Assembly (NCBI GenBank): GCA_027886175.1
Contig: JAJNNQ010000137.1
Coordinates: forward strand, 35,326,001-35,390,000
DNA from: Phylloscopus collybita
Lineage: Eukaryota; Chordata; Aves; Passeriformes; Phylloscopidae
Reading direction: 5' to 3'
DNA length: 64,000 nucleotides
The translations under genes and the position numbers were made by a program. The notes under the pieces were generated by a model that did not search any database, was not told where the DNA came from, and saw nothing but the letters and a program-made list of their open reading frames with translations. This document shows, one piece after another, positions 1 to 62,805 of this stretch; position 1 is the first letter of the stretch, and each line of letters begins with the position of its first letter.

Positions 1-51575
<51,575 letters not shown>

Positions 51576-51700
51576 TTTCCCTCTAGCAACTCCCCATGCT
51601 TCTCTTAAAAAAACCCACCTCAGATAAGTGAAGCGAAGGCTAGGAAGGAAATGTGCCTTCACGGGGGAAAAAGTCAGTGACGAGCACTTCCTTCTATTCA
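51576..51700 (-). promoter_or_regulatory. candidate distal PTPRB promoter with ETS and GATA motifs
   Basis: Directly upstream of the L1 start codon. On the minus strand GGAAGT (ETS core) lies at about 51687-51693; TAGGAAGGAA on the plus strand at 51641-51650 gives two more GGAA cores; AGATAA (GATA) is at 51622-51627. ETS and GATA factors drive many endothelial promoters, which suits PTPRB. Such short motifs are common by chance, so this is inference only. Confidence 0.35.
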
Positions 51701-52333
51701 ATTGTTTTGGGGGGTTTTACAGCACTTTGTCCTTTAATATGATTCTTCAGTTTACTGGTTGGTTTATTTTGGAAAAATACAAGCAAAAGAGACGTTTTCA
51801 AACACCTGGGAAATTAAAAGAGATTTTATTGAATCTCTTTAGACTAAAAGAAAGGGGACCATACTTTTGTGTAATTCATTGCTTGTGAACTATTACAAGT
51901 CTACAGGTCATCTAGATGGTGGTAAGTATATTCTATATTATCCAGGGGAAAAAATGTATTTTTTGTAACTATACACAATCAAGCCAAATCTCAATATATT
52001 TCTAACTCCACAAGTCCTAAAAGTCAAGTGGAGGGTGGAGAGGAAGGGGAAGAGGAGGAGGCAAAACACTGGCATCTGTACCAAGTCTTACAGAAACTCC
52101 CCCTGAGGAATCAAGTGATGCTGGATGCCTTCCCATCAGGTAGTGCACCTCGCTCCATGTCAGCTGGGGATTGCCTGTGTCCTCTGGATTGGTTCCCAAG
52201 TGGTCTGAAGCCATGGTGGAGGCTGACCAAATTGTGCTGGGATGAGCCCATTTATGGGGGTACAGGAGTGTGTGTGCATTAACTACTCTAGGCAAGAACA
52301 GAGACTTCATTTAATATTTTATATTAAGGGCAA

Positions 52334-52339
52334 TTTATT
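52334..52339 (-). terminator. candidate PTPRR polyadenylation signal AATAAA
   Basis: Perfect AATAAA on the minus strand about 1.1 kb past the PTPRR stop codon. Chosen as likely distal site, with 52903-52908 as a proximal alternative. Not confirmed by any transcript. Confidence 0.4.
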
Positions 52340-52902
52340 AGCAGTATGAAGCAAAGTCAACATCACTGCATTAAAAACTCATTACACCCTGTAAACAGAC
52401 CTCCCAGTGCTGTAAGCCATAATGCCAACTTCGCATATCTCTTAAAAACAAACTTTTACTGAACAGTAAAGGAAACAGTCATAGCAGCATTTTCTTTCTT
52501 GTATAACCTGTCATGGAAGAGTCCGTATCACTAAAGGCATCTATCTCTTACTGAAAGAAATAGAGCAGATAAACAACATATGCAAAAATTTCTGTATTAA
52601 TAAAAGACAGACAAATATTTAAAATCCTTACCATTTAATATATGCTACAAAGTTTCTTTTAAAAGTAGAATGACTTTCACAATTTACAAATACACTGGAT
52701 TCAGGTCTGTAGCAGAAGCATATTCTAAGACAACAGTACAGGGTAAATACATACACACTGAATAACAGGCATTGTGCTCTGCAACTGCTCTGTAAGACCT
52801 ACAGTAAATACACATTTAATAGTTAATAGTATGAAGAACATATATTTCCATATAAAATATTAACTGCTTTTAAATATTTTCAAAAACAAGATTTTAAATT
52901 TT

Positions 52903-52908
52903 TTTATT
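52903..52908 (-). terminator. candidate proximal PTPRR polyadenylation signal
   Basis: Perfect AATAAA on the minus strand about 0.53 kb past the stop codon, in a very AT-rich stretch. Such stretches throw up the hexamer by chance, so this is weak. Confidence 0.3.
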
Positions 52909-53433
52909 ATCTCCTTTTTTTAATCCATACTTGAACACTTGCAATTTTAGCAGCAAGAATATTATGTGGCCAAGAAACAAGCTCACCACATAATCAGTAA
53001 TAGCACTTTACAGTACAGTTGACAGTCCATTCACAAGACAGTTTGCAAACGTCAAAGCTTTTATACACTTGTTAAACATTTCTTCTGTAGAAGTCCCAAT
53101 GTCCATCTGACTGCAGCAGTAGCACACACATACATTCCATATGGCAGATATCAGCATTACAGAATTAAACCCACCTTTAGATACATACACCAAATCCATG
53201 TGTAGTTTCAGTACAGTACCTTCTTTATAAATCATTTTTGGGAAGCTCACAATACATTCATATATAGTAAGGGTCCAGCAAACTCTGTGCTTTTGCCAAA
53301 CCGTCCACAATCCTTTCAGAAGTTGGCCTCAAAGCCGTCTTTCCCACTGCAGTAAACTCCTTGAAGAAGCTGCTGGTAGGTAATGAAACAAATTACCTCA
53401 AGTGACTGACATTCGGTTTTACCCTCCTCGGCT

Positions 53434-53527
53434 TCACTGGACAGCTTCTGCAGAAAGTCTGCTTTCATACAGACTCAGTGCATGGTGCACAAATTCATAC
53501 TGCTCGCTGGTCTGAACCATTCCACCC
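53434..53527 (-). CDS. PTPRR: PTPRR last coding exon with stop codon
   Basis: 94 coding nt, entry phase 2 (tttccag|G), then GGMVQTSEQYEFVHHAL and SLYESRLSAEAVQ followed by TGA at 53434-53436. The Q-loop Gln (MVQTSEQY) is present. Mammals have SAETVQ at the end; the Ala here is a substitution in an otherwise conserved tail. Confidence 0.95.
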
Positions 53528-56500
53528 CTGGAAAGGAAACACACTGCACTGAAATCTTATTTCTTAAGACTGCAACACCCTCCAGCTCCTGCCAGCCCCA
53601 TGACCACCAGATGACACAAGCCCTTTTCTCAGTTTTTGACTTCAAGGGTTTGCTTGAGTAAGTGAGAGATTTGCTTGAGTAAGTGAGAGATTTTGTCAGA
53701 GCAGAATTACTTTCTTCACAACTTATGCCACCCAGCACATGCCCAACATTAAGAATTCCCAGTTCCATCAGATTAAGAACTAGAGAAGCTTTCTTCTCTA
53801 CAGTGTTAAAACCTACATTTCAAATTCAGTATATTCAAAGAGAATTTTGTTCAATCACTTGGGCAAGGAAGGCCAGATACATGGATACAGCACTACCACT
53901 CATGGAGCAAGGAAGTAGACACAATCTGGCCTTTCATTTTTGTCCTTTACTAAAAATGTAACCTTCTGTGACCTGCAGATGGCCTGTGCAGAGAACAGCT
54001 TTTCCTGCCCTCTTTCTAACGCCTACAATGCATCCTGTCCCAAACAGCCACCACCTACAAAATTTTACAGCGGTGAATCATTTCACCACCAACAATGCAA
54101 AAGAGTTTAACCTAGCCATAAAAAGAACTAGTTGCAGCCAGCCTATAAAGGCCATTAAATACCTGTATTTTATACATTCACCTGACAACAATCTATTTTT
54201 CAAGTCTGAGAATCAAGTCCCACATCTCCAGTGCCAGTTGCAGTGTGGTAGGAAGGGAATATCCTACAGAAGGTAGGTGTGATAGGAGTGTTACCATTTA
54301 GCTTTGAAATTAAACTTTCTGTCAATACTGAGGTACTCGACGTCTCCCTTCTCATGGAGTAAGGCCTCAAGTTCCACTTCTATAATCTCATCTGCCAGGG
54401 TATTCAAAGCTATCTACTCTGTTTCTAGAAACAAGTCCCTGACTCATTCTCAGAGTACCCTGGAGCAGCTAGTTACCTTTGGGATGATGAAAGACTAAAT
54501 AACCTTAGTGAGAAGGAAGACATTAAGATATGTGTCATATCTGGCTTCAGTTAGATCTGCATTGAAACATTTAAATTTGCAAGGTATTTGAATCCAGGGC
54601 ACCATTGGAGCCAGATATCTTGCAGGAGCAGGTCTGAAAATCTCATGAGATCCCTAACAACAAACATGGTACTGATATACCAAGCTATTTGAAAAATAGT
54701 TAAACTTCCTCAACAAGTATTGTCCTTCAGTATTAGAGAAGCTTATTTACAACCACAAGGTGCTTTTATTTTCTTCAGAGCTACTGGATGGTTAAATGGC
54801 TATGGCAGGAAAATCATAATTAAAATAATACCTACTTCTTTAAGAAAGTGACCAGTGGTCTGTGTTCCTCTAATGAGCTCAGGCAAATACAGAACTCCTT
54901 TTAGTAAGCTGCACGGCTCTTATGATATGCTATTCCTAGGAACAAAATCACAGCCTCTTAAATGGTCCCAGCCCAAAATGCAGCACTCATAGCTTTGCCA
55001 ACAAAGACATCCACAAATTCATGACTCTTGGCTGCCTTTTGCCTTCAGCTGCTTTCCTCTGTGCTTGCCCCCTGCCTGGAGATGCAGTGAGATATCAAAG
55101 GTGATGGGAGGGCTTTGCTCTGGTCCTCTGTGCTGCCTAGTCTCCTTCCTTCCTCCTTGCTGCGTCCTGCTCTGCCCACGCAACCCCTTCCCAAAAAGAT
55201 TCCCTCCCTGCCTTCCTCATCAGTGTTCCCTCAAAGTGTTCTCTAAGGGATTGCACTTCCCAGGTTAAATCTGCCCTGTGGAAGGGGTGGAGGAAGGGAA
55301 CATACCCGGGGGGAAGGACTTAGCAGAAAGGGCAAGTTAAAACAGTGGATCCACTGTAGCAGGCCCATGCCTCCTGGGGACCCCAGAGCTTGATGCAGCA
55401 CTCCAGGAGGGGTCTCACCAGAGCAGAGCAGAGCAGAGCAGAGCAGAGCAGAGCAGAGCAGAGCAGAGCAGAGGGGCAGAATTCCCTTCCTGGACCTGCT
55501 GACCATGCTGCTTTGGATGCAGCCCAAGATACACTTGGCTTTCTGGGCTGCAAATGCACACTGCCGGCTCATGTGCAATTTTTCATCTACCAATATCTCA
55601 AGTCCTTCTTACCTTTGTTCTTATGCAAGACTCACATGTAATAGCAGGGAATTATCTGTGATCCCAAGACATTGGTTTGTGGAAATGTCTGTGTGGAAGA
55701 GCATTTCAGGAGGAAATTTGCTCAAGGAGGGTGGTTTCCTCTCCTGTGTCCCTAGTGTCTAGAAGGGATGTAGCCACAGCTACAGCTACCTCTGGGTGTG
55801 CAGCCTTCGTCTATTTGCCAGCCTGCACTGCCAGCAGGCTCACTCTGTGAGCTGCTGGGCTCGCTGCTTCTTTCAGATTCTTTGGGCTGCTGCTTGGAAG
55901 AAACAGACCCTGATACCCTGAGGGCTCAGGGACTGTGACCATCTTTGCTTGGGTAGCAGTGGGTGCATAAAGGGTCCTTTATCCTGTCCTCTGGCTTGCT
56001 GCTAGTGCAGCTGCATGCAGTCTGCTCCAGAAAGAATGTGATGCAGGATTTGGGATTTTTTTTTTTTTTTTTTAACCTGAGGCCATTAGTCAAAACACTT
56101 AAACAATGAATTGACGCACACTGGAAATTCTTTTCATCCTGTCTGAGAAGCCAAGAGCAAAGTTATCGGATGTCATTCCAAGAATGTGCCTTTAAGGTTA
56201 AGAATGTGCAAAGTTTCTCGATGTCACAGTAAGTCTTGAAGATGCCTCACATCAAACATTTCCTGTTTCTGTTGCAAAATATAAAAAATTAACTGGGAAA
56301 AAAAGCAAGCTGAGCAGACCTGTGGGTCTATCTTCTTACAAATTCACACAGACCATAGCTGTATTTCCATCCTGGGCCAATATTTTGAGTGGATGGTCCA
56401 TTTTCTCATGTCAGCTACGCACTGATGATTCAGATCCATTCTCCCCTTAATTTACACTAAACAGCTAAGAAGGAAGTGGTACCTGGACATACCCTACCTA

Positions 56501-59500
56501 GGAACAACTCTGTCCTGTCTCAATCCTTGCTGGAACGCTATTTAAAACTCTGTTTCCAGGGAGAGCTACACGGGCCATTAATTAAACTAATTTCCAGCAT
56601 AACTTTTGCCACCATCTGCAATTTGTCTGGGTGCTTGTTTGGTTTTCACTGAATATGCTGGGCAATAGGAATGTTTTGGTAAGTCATTACAACACCACTC
56701 ATGAGACCCTCAAGTCAGTTTTTTTCTTTTTTCCTATTGCTCAATTCACTTTGGTAGAAATGTGGTCATGGACCCATGTGATAAGAAGTCCACATCCCTG
56801 AGTGTGTTCATTCCATCAGTAACCTGTGTTTGGAAGATGCAGCTCTGAGCATAAGCTTAAGCAGCCAGGAACCTAGTGGAGATAAGATAAAATACTCAGT
56901 GTACCTCCTAGCCAGGTTGCTGAATCCCAGGTGGTCAGATAAAACCATCCTGTTCTGCTAAACTCTTCTGTTTTACTTTTATTTTTATTTGGAGGGCAAT
57001 CTGATGCACAAAGAAAAAGCTGGAGCTCAGCTGCTGGCCAGCACAAATGAGGAAGACAGCCTCAGCACTACTCTTGTTCTGCTCACAGTTGTACCCCATT
57101 GCTATTGTTGGCCGTGCTGCTAACTGCACTGCAACACCATGATGGCCACAGCCAGCTCTTGCAGCCAAGTCTAGTGGGCTTTAAGTGCATTTTGCCAGCT
57201 TCATGTCATGTGTAATGACCCTGTCTCACACACCACCTGCCAATGACCACCATGTCAGGACTGTGACAGCAGGGGAGCCCAGTCTCATTGAGTTTTGTCC
57301 ATGTAACAGTGACCCTTGGCCACTTTATGGACCCATGATCTGATATGGCTTGCAGTGGCTACTGTAGTCTTAGGGGCTGCTAAGTTTTTCCTTAATAATC
57401 GTGACTATAAACTGACTGCCAGGTCAGTGAGATGCATTCTGCAATATGGCCAATTGGAAAAAAAAAAAAAACAAAACCAAAAACCAAGAAAGGAAAAGAC
57501 AGGTTTTGGTTACTGAGTTTTATCCAGAAAAATGTCTTTAAAAATTAAAACAGAGACATACTCCTTGTCTCAGGCAATGCCTGAGAATATGAAGCAAGAT
57601 TTCTGTAGTCTATACACTAACCTGAAACTTGAAAAAATACAGAAATGTACAAATCACAATATTTAACAATTCTTATAAGAAGCTTTGCATCATGGATATT
57701 GCTGTTATGAATGCTATATTTCGGTGAGATTTCCATTCTCTTTCCAAGTTTATCTAGGATACTAATACGTAACAGAAAGTTCATTAGGCAGAGCCACTCA
57801 ATAAAATTGTGTTGTCAGTTAATAATGCTGAAAATCTGGGTTGTTTTTTATGTCTGACATAGAGATACTAAAAGAGGCATCTGAGACCAGAGTTTGCTTC
57901 CACTTCTCTATAATGGATTGTAAAAGCAGTAAGAAAAAGATTCTCTCATGATAGAAATACTAAAACGGGGAAGAACACTTCAAACCTATCTCAATAAGAC
58001 AGATAGACATTCAGAAAAGAGTGTTGGAAATTTGCAGTTGGTAATTTAAAACAGAGTAAGCATTTTTCCCTCAGCTATTCCTTCTTATTTTGTTGCTGAG
58101 ATTTTTAGGTCAATAACTCCCCTTGGAGAATTTTACACTCCAAGTGGCTCAAGTTGCCCTGCAGAGATCATGTCTAGTATGTCTAGTATGTCTAGTATGA
58201 AGAAGCCATATAGGAGGGGAAGGCAGAGGAGATGATCCACAAACACAGTCAACTATATGGATCCACAGTTCCAGTACCTTTCAAAGCTCTTCACAACAAA
58301 AAAAACTTCTCTGTTAACCGTTTGACCTAAGCTCTTTTTCAGCATTTGCACCCTTATGGATTTTTTTCATTTACAGAAGACATGCGTGTCAGAAGCAGTT
58401 AAGATACTTGCAAGGAGATTATGTGACCTGGTACCTACAGCAGAAGAGGAGACCCCTCTATTCTTGGTGCAATCCTGTTTATTTACTCTATACAAAATCC
58501 TGTTTCTCCAAGCAGAATAAGAAAGAAAAGTACAACCCAACCAGAAGTTTCCATTGTGCACAATACCCACATCCTTCTTTAAAACACAAATCCCTCTTCA
58601 GCCATGGTTTCACAAAACAAAGCACTGTGCAACAATGCTGGCATACACTGTTCCTGCTCCCAAGCTGTGAATTCAGTCAGGGAATTGATCTAACTTCAGA
58701 AAAGTTTGGAACAAATGCATTGGTATTTTCCTAGGCTGGGTAAATTTGCCAATTCAATTCAAAAGGACCCTCAGCACAGCTGAGGAAATAGCAACAATAC
58801 TAGATTTGTCTTTCTGCAGTGCTCAAAGAAACTATACACTCATTGAGCCAATTTCTTCGTCAATACAAGCTCACAGAAAATCCCTTGTCTGCAGATTGCC
58901 TCACCTCTCTTGTGTCCTAATCATGCAGACAACAAGCAGAAAGTTCTGGATGGGGGGAAAGATAAGTGACAAGTGCCCAGCAACTACAGGGTTGTCATTT
59001 CAGGGGAATTTCATTCAATGGAGGTTTCACCCAGAAAAAAATGATTCCTTATTCAAGAATTAAATACAAATGTTACCTTGACTATTCAATTAATGTGGTC
59101 ATAAAAGTCAGCAAAAGCAATGGCAGCCATTTTATGTAAAGTAACGTTCAACTGTGAAAATGTTTTCAGAATCATTACTGAATCATTACTGAGTATTACC
59201 AAATCATTTTGGTAATGATTTCAGAATCACTGACTGATTTGTGGTTCTTCTGGAACTCACCGATCCACTCGTAGTTGGCAGACAATGCTCAATGCATCTA
59301 CAACTCCCTCTTCCTTTAACTGCTGACAACCAATGGCTGTGGCAATAAAACATCCAGTTCTTCCTATACCAGCACTGAAAAGAAGGCAAAATTTAATATG
59401 GGAACGAAGTTCACAGATCAAGGAATTACATGGAAAACACTAAATACATATGAAAACACAAAAAAATGTGAAACATGGAATTGCTAGAACCCACAGTTCC

Positions 59501-62500
59501 TGGGTGCATGTCCAGCCAGGCTGACTTCTCTGCTCACTTTCATAAAGGGAAATGAAAGTGTGAACTGTTCCAGCAGTCCAGTCGTGGGTAATTGTGAGGC
59601 TTACATTTTTCTCAGATTGCACACAAGTGTATGGTAAGAAAACCAAGCTTCATTAGCATGACAAAATCTGCCCAGTCCAAGGAAATTCTCTGGCCCAGTC
59701 CAAGGAAATGATGGAGATAAGCACTGAAAAGGGGGAGAAGCCAACCAAAAGACAAAATTCAGTAGGGCTTTATATTTAAAGCCTTCAAAGTATACAGGGG
59801 TTCTGCTAACGGTTAGCAGAAGGCAAAAAGGACCTAGACCCATGCTCTCTCTCCTGTGATTCTGCAGGATAGTGAATTACTTGGTGCCATATCTCCCCAG
59901 GTTTTCTTGATGCCTGCTGGGAAACAGCCATTTTGGCATTATTTTTATCTCTGAGGCCTCAACAATTTTGAGAATATCTGCCCCATTCTGTTTCTTGCTT
60001 AAGTAATGCAGAATCCAGTGCAGCTCGTGGCTTTCATGCTGAATGGCAGGAAAACTGGAGGAAAATAGTTAAAACTTGAATTTGGGGTCCAGCTCTTCAT
60101 AGCCCTTCATAGCCCTCTGACTCAGACCAAAAGGGAAGAAACTGTCTGACTGGAAAATGGACTGTGAGATTTGTAGACCATAGTGTAGTGAATGTATAGA
60201 TAGCTGAATTGTGACTGAAGAACTATGAATTTTAATCACAACTGGGATGATATCTTAATCACGATTGAGATGATAGCTTTCTTTAATAAATTCCTGCCTA
60301 TGCTTACAGACCTTAGTGTCATACCACTCATCTCAGAAAGAAATCCCATTCTTCTGAAGACCTTTGTTACTGAATATCCGTACTACAAAAAGGGTAATCT
60401 CAATAGCCATCCACAGATTTCTGCATTGTTAGGGAAACTAGAATTCCTGATAAATACAGCTGCATAAAATTTGGAAAGTTGCTTATTCATCACATTCTAG
60501 TTTTCAAAAATTATGGGTGGTACAAATCTGTCTTCCATTTCTCTTAATCTCCAAATAGGGAGCTGGAAAAAAGTTGTTCAATATGAAAAGTTCTTATTTA
60601 ATGTACTTCTAGGAAAAAAAAGAGAAGTATTATCCCAACTGTAAGAGATGTATTACCACTGTTATGAGACAAAACAAGTAAAAAACCACTGATTTTATTT
60701 TTACTTTCTGTTTTGCTTCATCTACTTCTTTCCACCAATATAATAAATCCAGTGGTATTTTCTATTGTTTAAATTGCAACATGGGGTAATGAATCAATAT
60801 AAAACAATAAAATATAATTAAATTACAATTATTAGAAGGTCATTCTCTGGCATTGTAATTTGTGTGAGTAAAACTCTGTTCATGAGTACTGAATAAACTG
60901 AGTACTTTACCCTTGAATATCCAACCAACTCTTTTTGTGAAAATGTTCACAAATTGTAGTACTTATGTGTACAAATTTGTACCTGATGCTTGCTCTTCAA
61001 AACTGACTTGCTTTGTAATATTTTACCCTACTGGTCACCAGGCACTGCATCTGAATTAGGTATGTAATCATACAACAAGACAAAAAGTAAGAAAATCATA
61101 AATAAGAAACAAAAGGACAATAATTTTTCCAGCTGGTCTTTAAAAAGCAGAGTTCATTAGCAGAAAGAGAGAACAGTCAGAAGCGATCTGCTAACAACAA
61201 GGGAATTCTCCCCAAAACCCATATCCTCAAATATGAACTAAAAAAGTCAATTAGCATGAAGAGGAACTGGGGAATTTTGCTCTTTCCCAAACACATTCTT
61301 TAGGAGGGCTATTTGATGCATTTTGCTGTAGCCTTGCTTTAGGCAGTCCCTTAAGAGAAGGACTGGCTAATTACCTGCAGTGCACAACGACAGGCCCTCT
61401 GCCCTGTGATTCCACCCTGTCCTCTTCCACATCCAGCATGAGCTGCAGCAGAGGCTGAGCGCTGTCGGGGGTTTTGTGGTCCGGCCAGGATGTGTACCAG
61501 TAGTGCTTCACACTGCGGGACTGGCTCCCTTGCTGAAAATAACGTGAAGATTTTATATAAACAGTTGTATTCTTTTTATTTCTTAAAATGTTATGGTAGA
61601 AAGACAGTAAAGGTATCAAGAGAGATTAAACAAATTTTTATATTAGACCTGGAGGATGTAACTGCGGATGGAACTGATGTGCTTTCAGACACCCGATTGT
61701 AAGAAGGGTTTGTGCACCTGAAAACTTGGCTGTTTTTCCAGCTGTGTAAGTTCTGTTTTGTCCATCTGACTACTGACTTAATGACTGTATTGTCAATAGG
61801 GAATTGTCAGAGGTCTGTGATATATCAGCAACAACATCTAGAGAGAATAGCTTGTCGTGGGCTTCTGAATTTCTAAATTACCATGTATTTCTACCTTTTA
61901 AGGTCATTATCATAAGGGTATGATACTAAATTTACAAGGGTATCAAAGTCAAACATGCAGAAGAACTATCCTTCTAGATTAATAAGATAGCCCAGTTTGT
62001 TTAGCTATTCTCTCCAACAGAGTCTGCAACCATTTACTTCAACAAGGGGCTAAATATAGGCTAGGGTAATTTGTATTGGGTGATGTGACTTCTGCTCACT
62101 TCTCAGTGCTGAAGTTTCAGGGGCTGAAACACTAAACAAATTTTCCCAATACATTATTTACTGTAATGCTCTGTCAGGAGTAGCAGGTCAATCTGATAGC
62201 ATGAAAGGGCTATGGGGAATTAACTCAGAAGATGGGCATCTGCCTTACTTTGCACAACTAATATTTAATTAGAACCAGGAAAGCATGAAGAGTTCCTTAT
62301 ATATTTCTTGTATTTTATCTTTTTCTCAGATAGGTTATAGTTGCACTCAGCATACAACATGAGCACCATATCTTTTTTTAGAATGATGCTAGGTTACTTC
62401 TGTCATTAACTAAAATCCCTTTCCTTTGCCCTGGCAATGTTAAAAGGGCCCCAAAACAAATGCAGTTCAAGAGAATGAAACTTGGACTCTTTTTTGAAGC

Positions 62501-62805
62501 CTTTTCTATTGCCAGAGTGATACTAAGTGGCAATACAATAAGTATTCCAGTACTTTGGTCTCAATCCTACCTTGCAGCTTCATAGCTCCTCCTACAAAAA
62601 ATTGATACCCTTTAAAAAAGCCAACATTTAACTCCATCTAACAATAAAGAAAAGAAAGCATTGTGAACGATACTGCTCAGATGCAGATTATTACCTTTAT
62701 TGTAAGCTGACGGACAGTGTAGTTTTTGCATTCTTGCACACTGTTAACAAGGACTTCAACCTTCCCATAGATTCCTCTTTTTTCTGGCCAATAAAGCACA
62801 CATTT
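53434..62805 (-). CDS. PTPRR: PTPRR, receptor-type tyrosine-protein phosphatase R, C-terminal part
   Basis: The last four coding exons (477 nt, 158 residues plus TGA) of PTPRR (PTP-SL/PCPTP1). Members of this family dephosphorylate ERK-type MAP kinases after binding them through a kinase-interaction motif. That motif, the membrane segment and the first half of the catalytic domain lie right of the window. Seen here: KCVLYWPEKRGIYGKVEVLV; the WPD loop in HYWYTSWPDHKTPDSAQ; the active-site loop HCSAGIGRTG, split over two exons with the Cys codon at 61377-61379 and the Arg codon at 59359-59361; the Q-loop GGMVQTSEQYEF; and the C-terminus SRLSAEAVQ. All phases agree (0-0, 0-2, 2-2, 2-stop). All catalytic residues visible are intact. 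Confidence 0.96.
53649..53690. repeat. 21-bp tandem duplication
   Basis: Two perfect head-to-tail copies of a 21-bp unit (53649-53669 and 53670-53690; core GCTTGAGTAAGTGAGAGA). It sits about 120-160 nt upstream of the acceptor of the last PTPRR exon. Confidence 0.95.
55350..55610 (-). mobile_element. CR1-type LINE fragment, end of the reverse-transcriptase ORF
   Basis: Read on the minus strand this encodes a CR1 ORF2 C-terminal piece: VDEKLHMSRQCAFAAQKAKC, ILGCIQ, then SRKGILPLCSAL. It is interrupted by a pentanucleotide expansion at 55421-55473, followed by a continuation out of register. Old, 5'- and 3'-truncated and not functional. Lies in the last PTPRR intron. Confidence 0.88.
55421..55473. 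repeat. (GAGCA)10 pentanucleotide microsatellite
   Basis: Ten perfect copies of GAGCA plus GAG, 53 bp, inside the CR1 piece. On the minus strand it reads as repeated TGCTC. It appears to have grown from the CTCTGCTCT of the CR1 reading frame itself. Confidence 0.97.
58172..58198. repeat. 9-bp unit in three tandem copies
   Basis: GTCTAGTAT repeated three times without a mismatch, within the last PTPRR intron. No function seen. Confidence 0.95.
59261..59374 (-). CDS. PTPRR: PTPRR exon, active-site loop
   Basis: 114 nt, entry phase 2, exit phase 2 (GATCG|gtgagt). Encodes SAGIGRTGCFIATAIGCQQ, then LKEEGVVDALSIVCQLRVD. It contains the phosphate-binding Arg of the CX5R signature. Confidence 0.96.
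59670..59709. repeat. short direct repeat, period 23
   Basis: GCCCAGTCCAAGGAAAT occurs twice, 23 bp apart, in the PTPRR intron upstream of the active-site exon. Probably a small slippage duplication. Confidence 0.85.
61375..61532 (-). CDS. PTPRR: PTPRR exon, WPD loop and catalytic Cys
   Basis: 158 nt, entry phase 0 (ttttcag|CAA), exit phase 2 (TGCAG|gtaatt). Encodes QGSQSRSVKHYWYTSWPDH, KTPDSAQPLLQLMLDVEEDR and GRGPVVVHC. The general-acid Asp is in WPD and the nucleophile Cys in VVVHC. Confidence 0.96.
62695..62805 (-). CDS. PTPRR: PTPRR exon, catalytic domain middle
   Basis: 111 nt, phase 0 to 0, acceptor ttccag, donor AAAG|gtaata. Encodes KCVLYWPEKRGIYGKVEVLV, then NSVQECKNYTVRQLTIK. KCxxYWP is a conserved motif of tyrosine phosphatases. 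First PTPRR coding exon in the window; the exon before it was not found in 62806-64000. Confidence 0.95.

Larger units (their letters stand above)
52310..53433 (-). other. PTPRR: PTPRR 3' UTR (inferred)
   Basis: About 1.1 kb of AT-rich sequence after the PTPRR stop codon with no reading frame of note. Minus-strand AATAAA hexamers lie at 52903-52908 and 52334-52339, and further ones at 51825-51830 and 51763-51768. The boundary given assumes the 52334 signal is used; the true end could be anywhere from about 52.9 to 51.75 kb. Confidence 0.5.
53528..59260 (-). other. last PTPRR intron (5.7 kb)
   Basis: Contains the 21-bp duplication (53649), the CR1 fragment with its pentanucleotide (55350-55610), T18 at 56056, A-rich sequence at about 57.46 kb, the 9-bp triplet at 58172 and a small perfect hairpin at 59195-59216. 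No exon recognised. Confidence 0.7.
59375..62694 (-). other. PTPRR introns between the catalytic exons
   Basis: Introns 59375-61374 and 61533-62694 on either side of the WPD/Cys exon. Only the 23-bp-period repeat at 59670 was noted. Confidence 0.65.

Noticed and set aside
55243..55593. 116-codon open frame with repeated SALLC units as a possible repeat protein
   Set aside because: It is the tail of a CR1 reverse-transcriptase frame with a microsatellite in it, truncated at both ends, in a PTPRR intron.
59204..59389. 61-codon open frame on the minus strand
   Set aside because: Out-of-frame shadow of the PTPRR active-site exon, which reads SAGIGRTG in the phase-2 frame.
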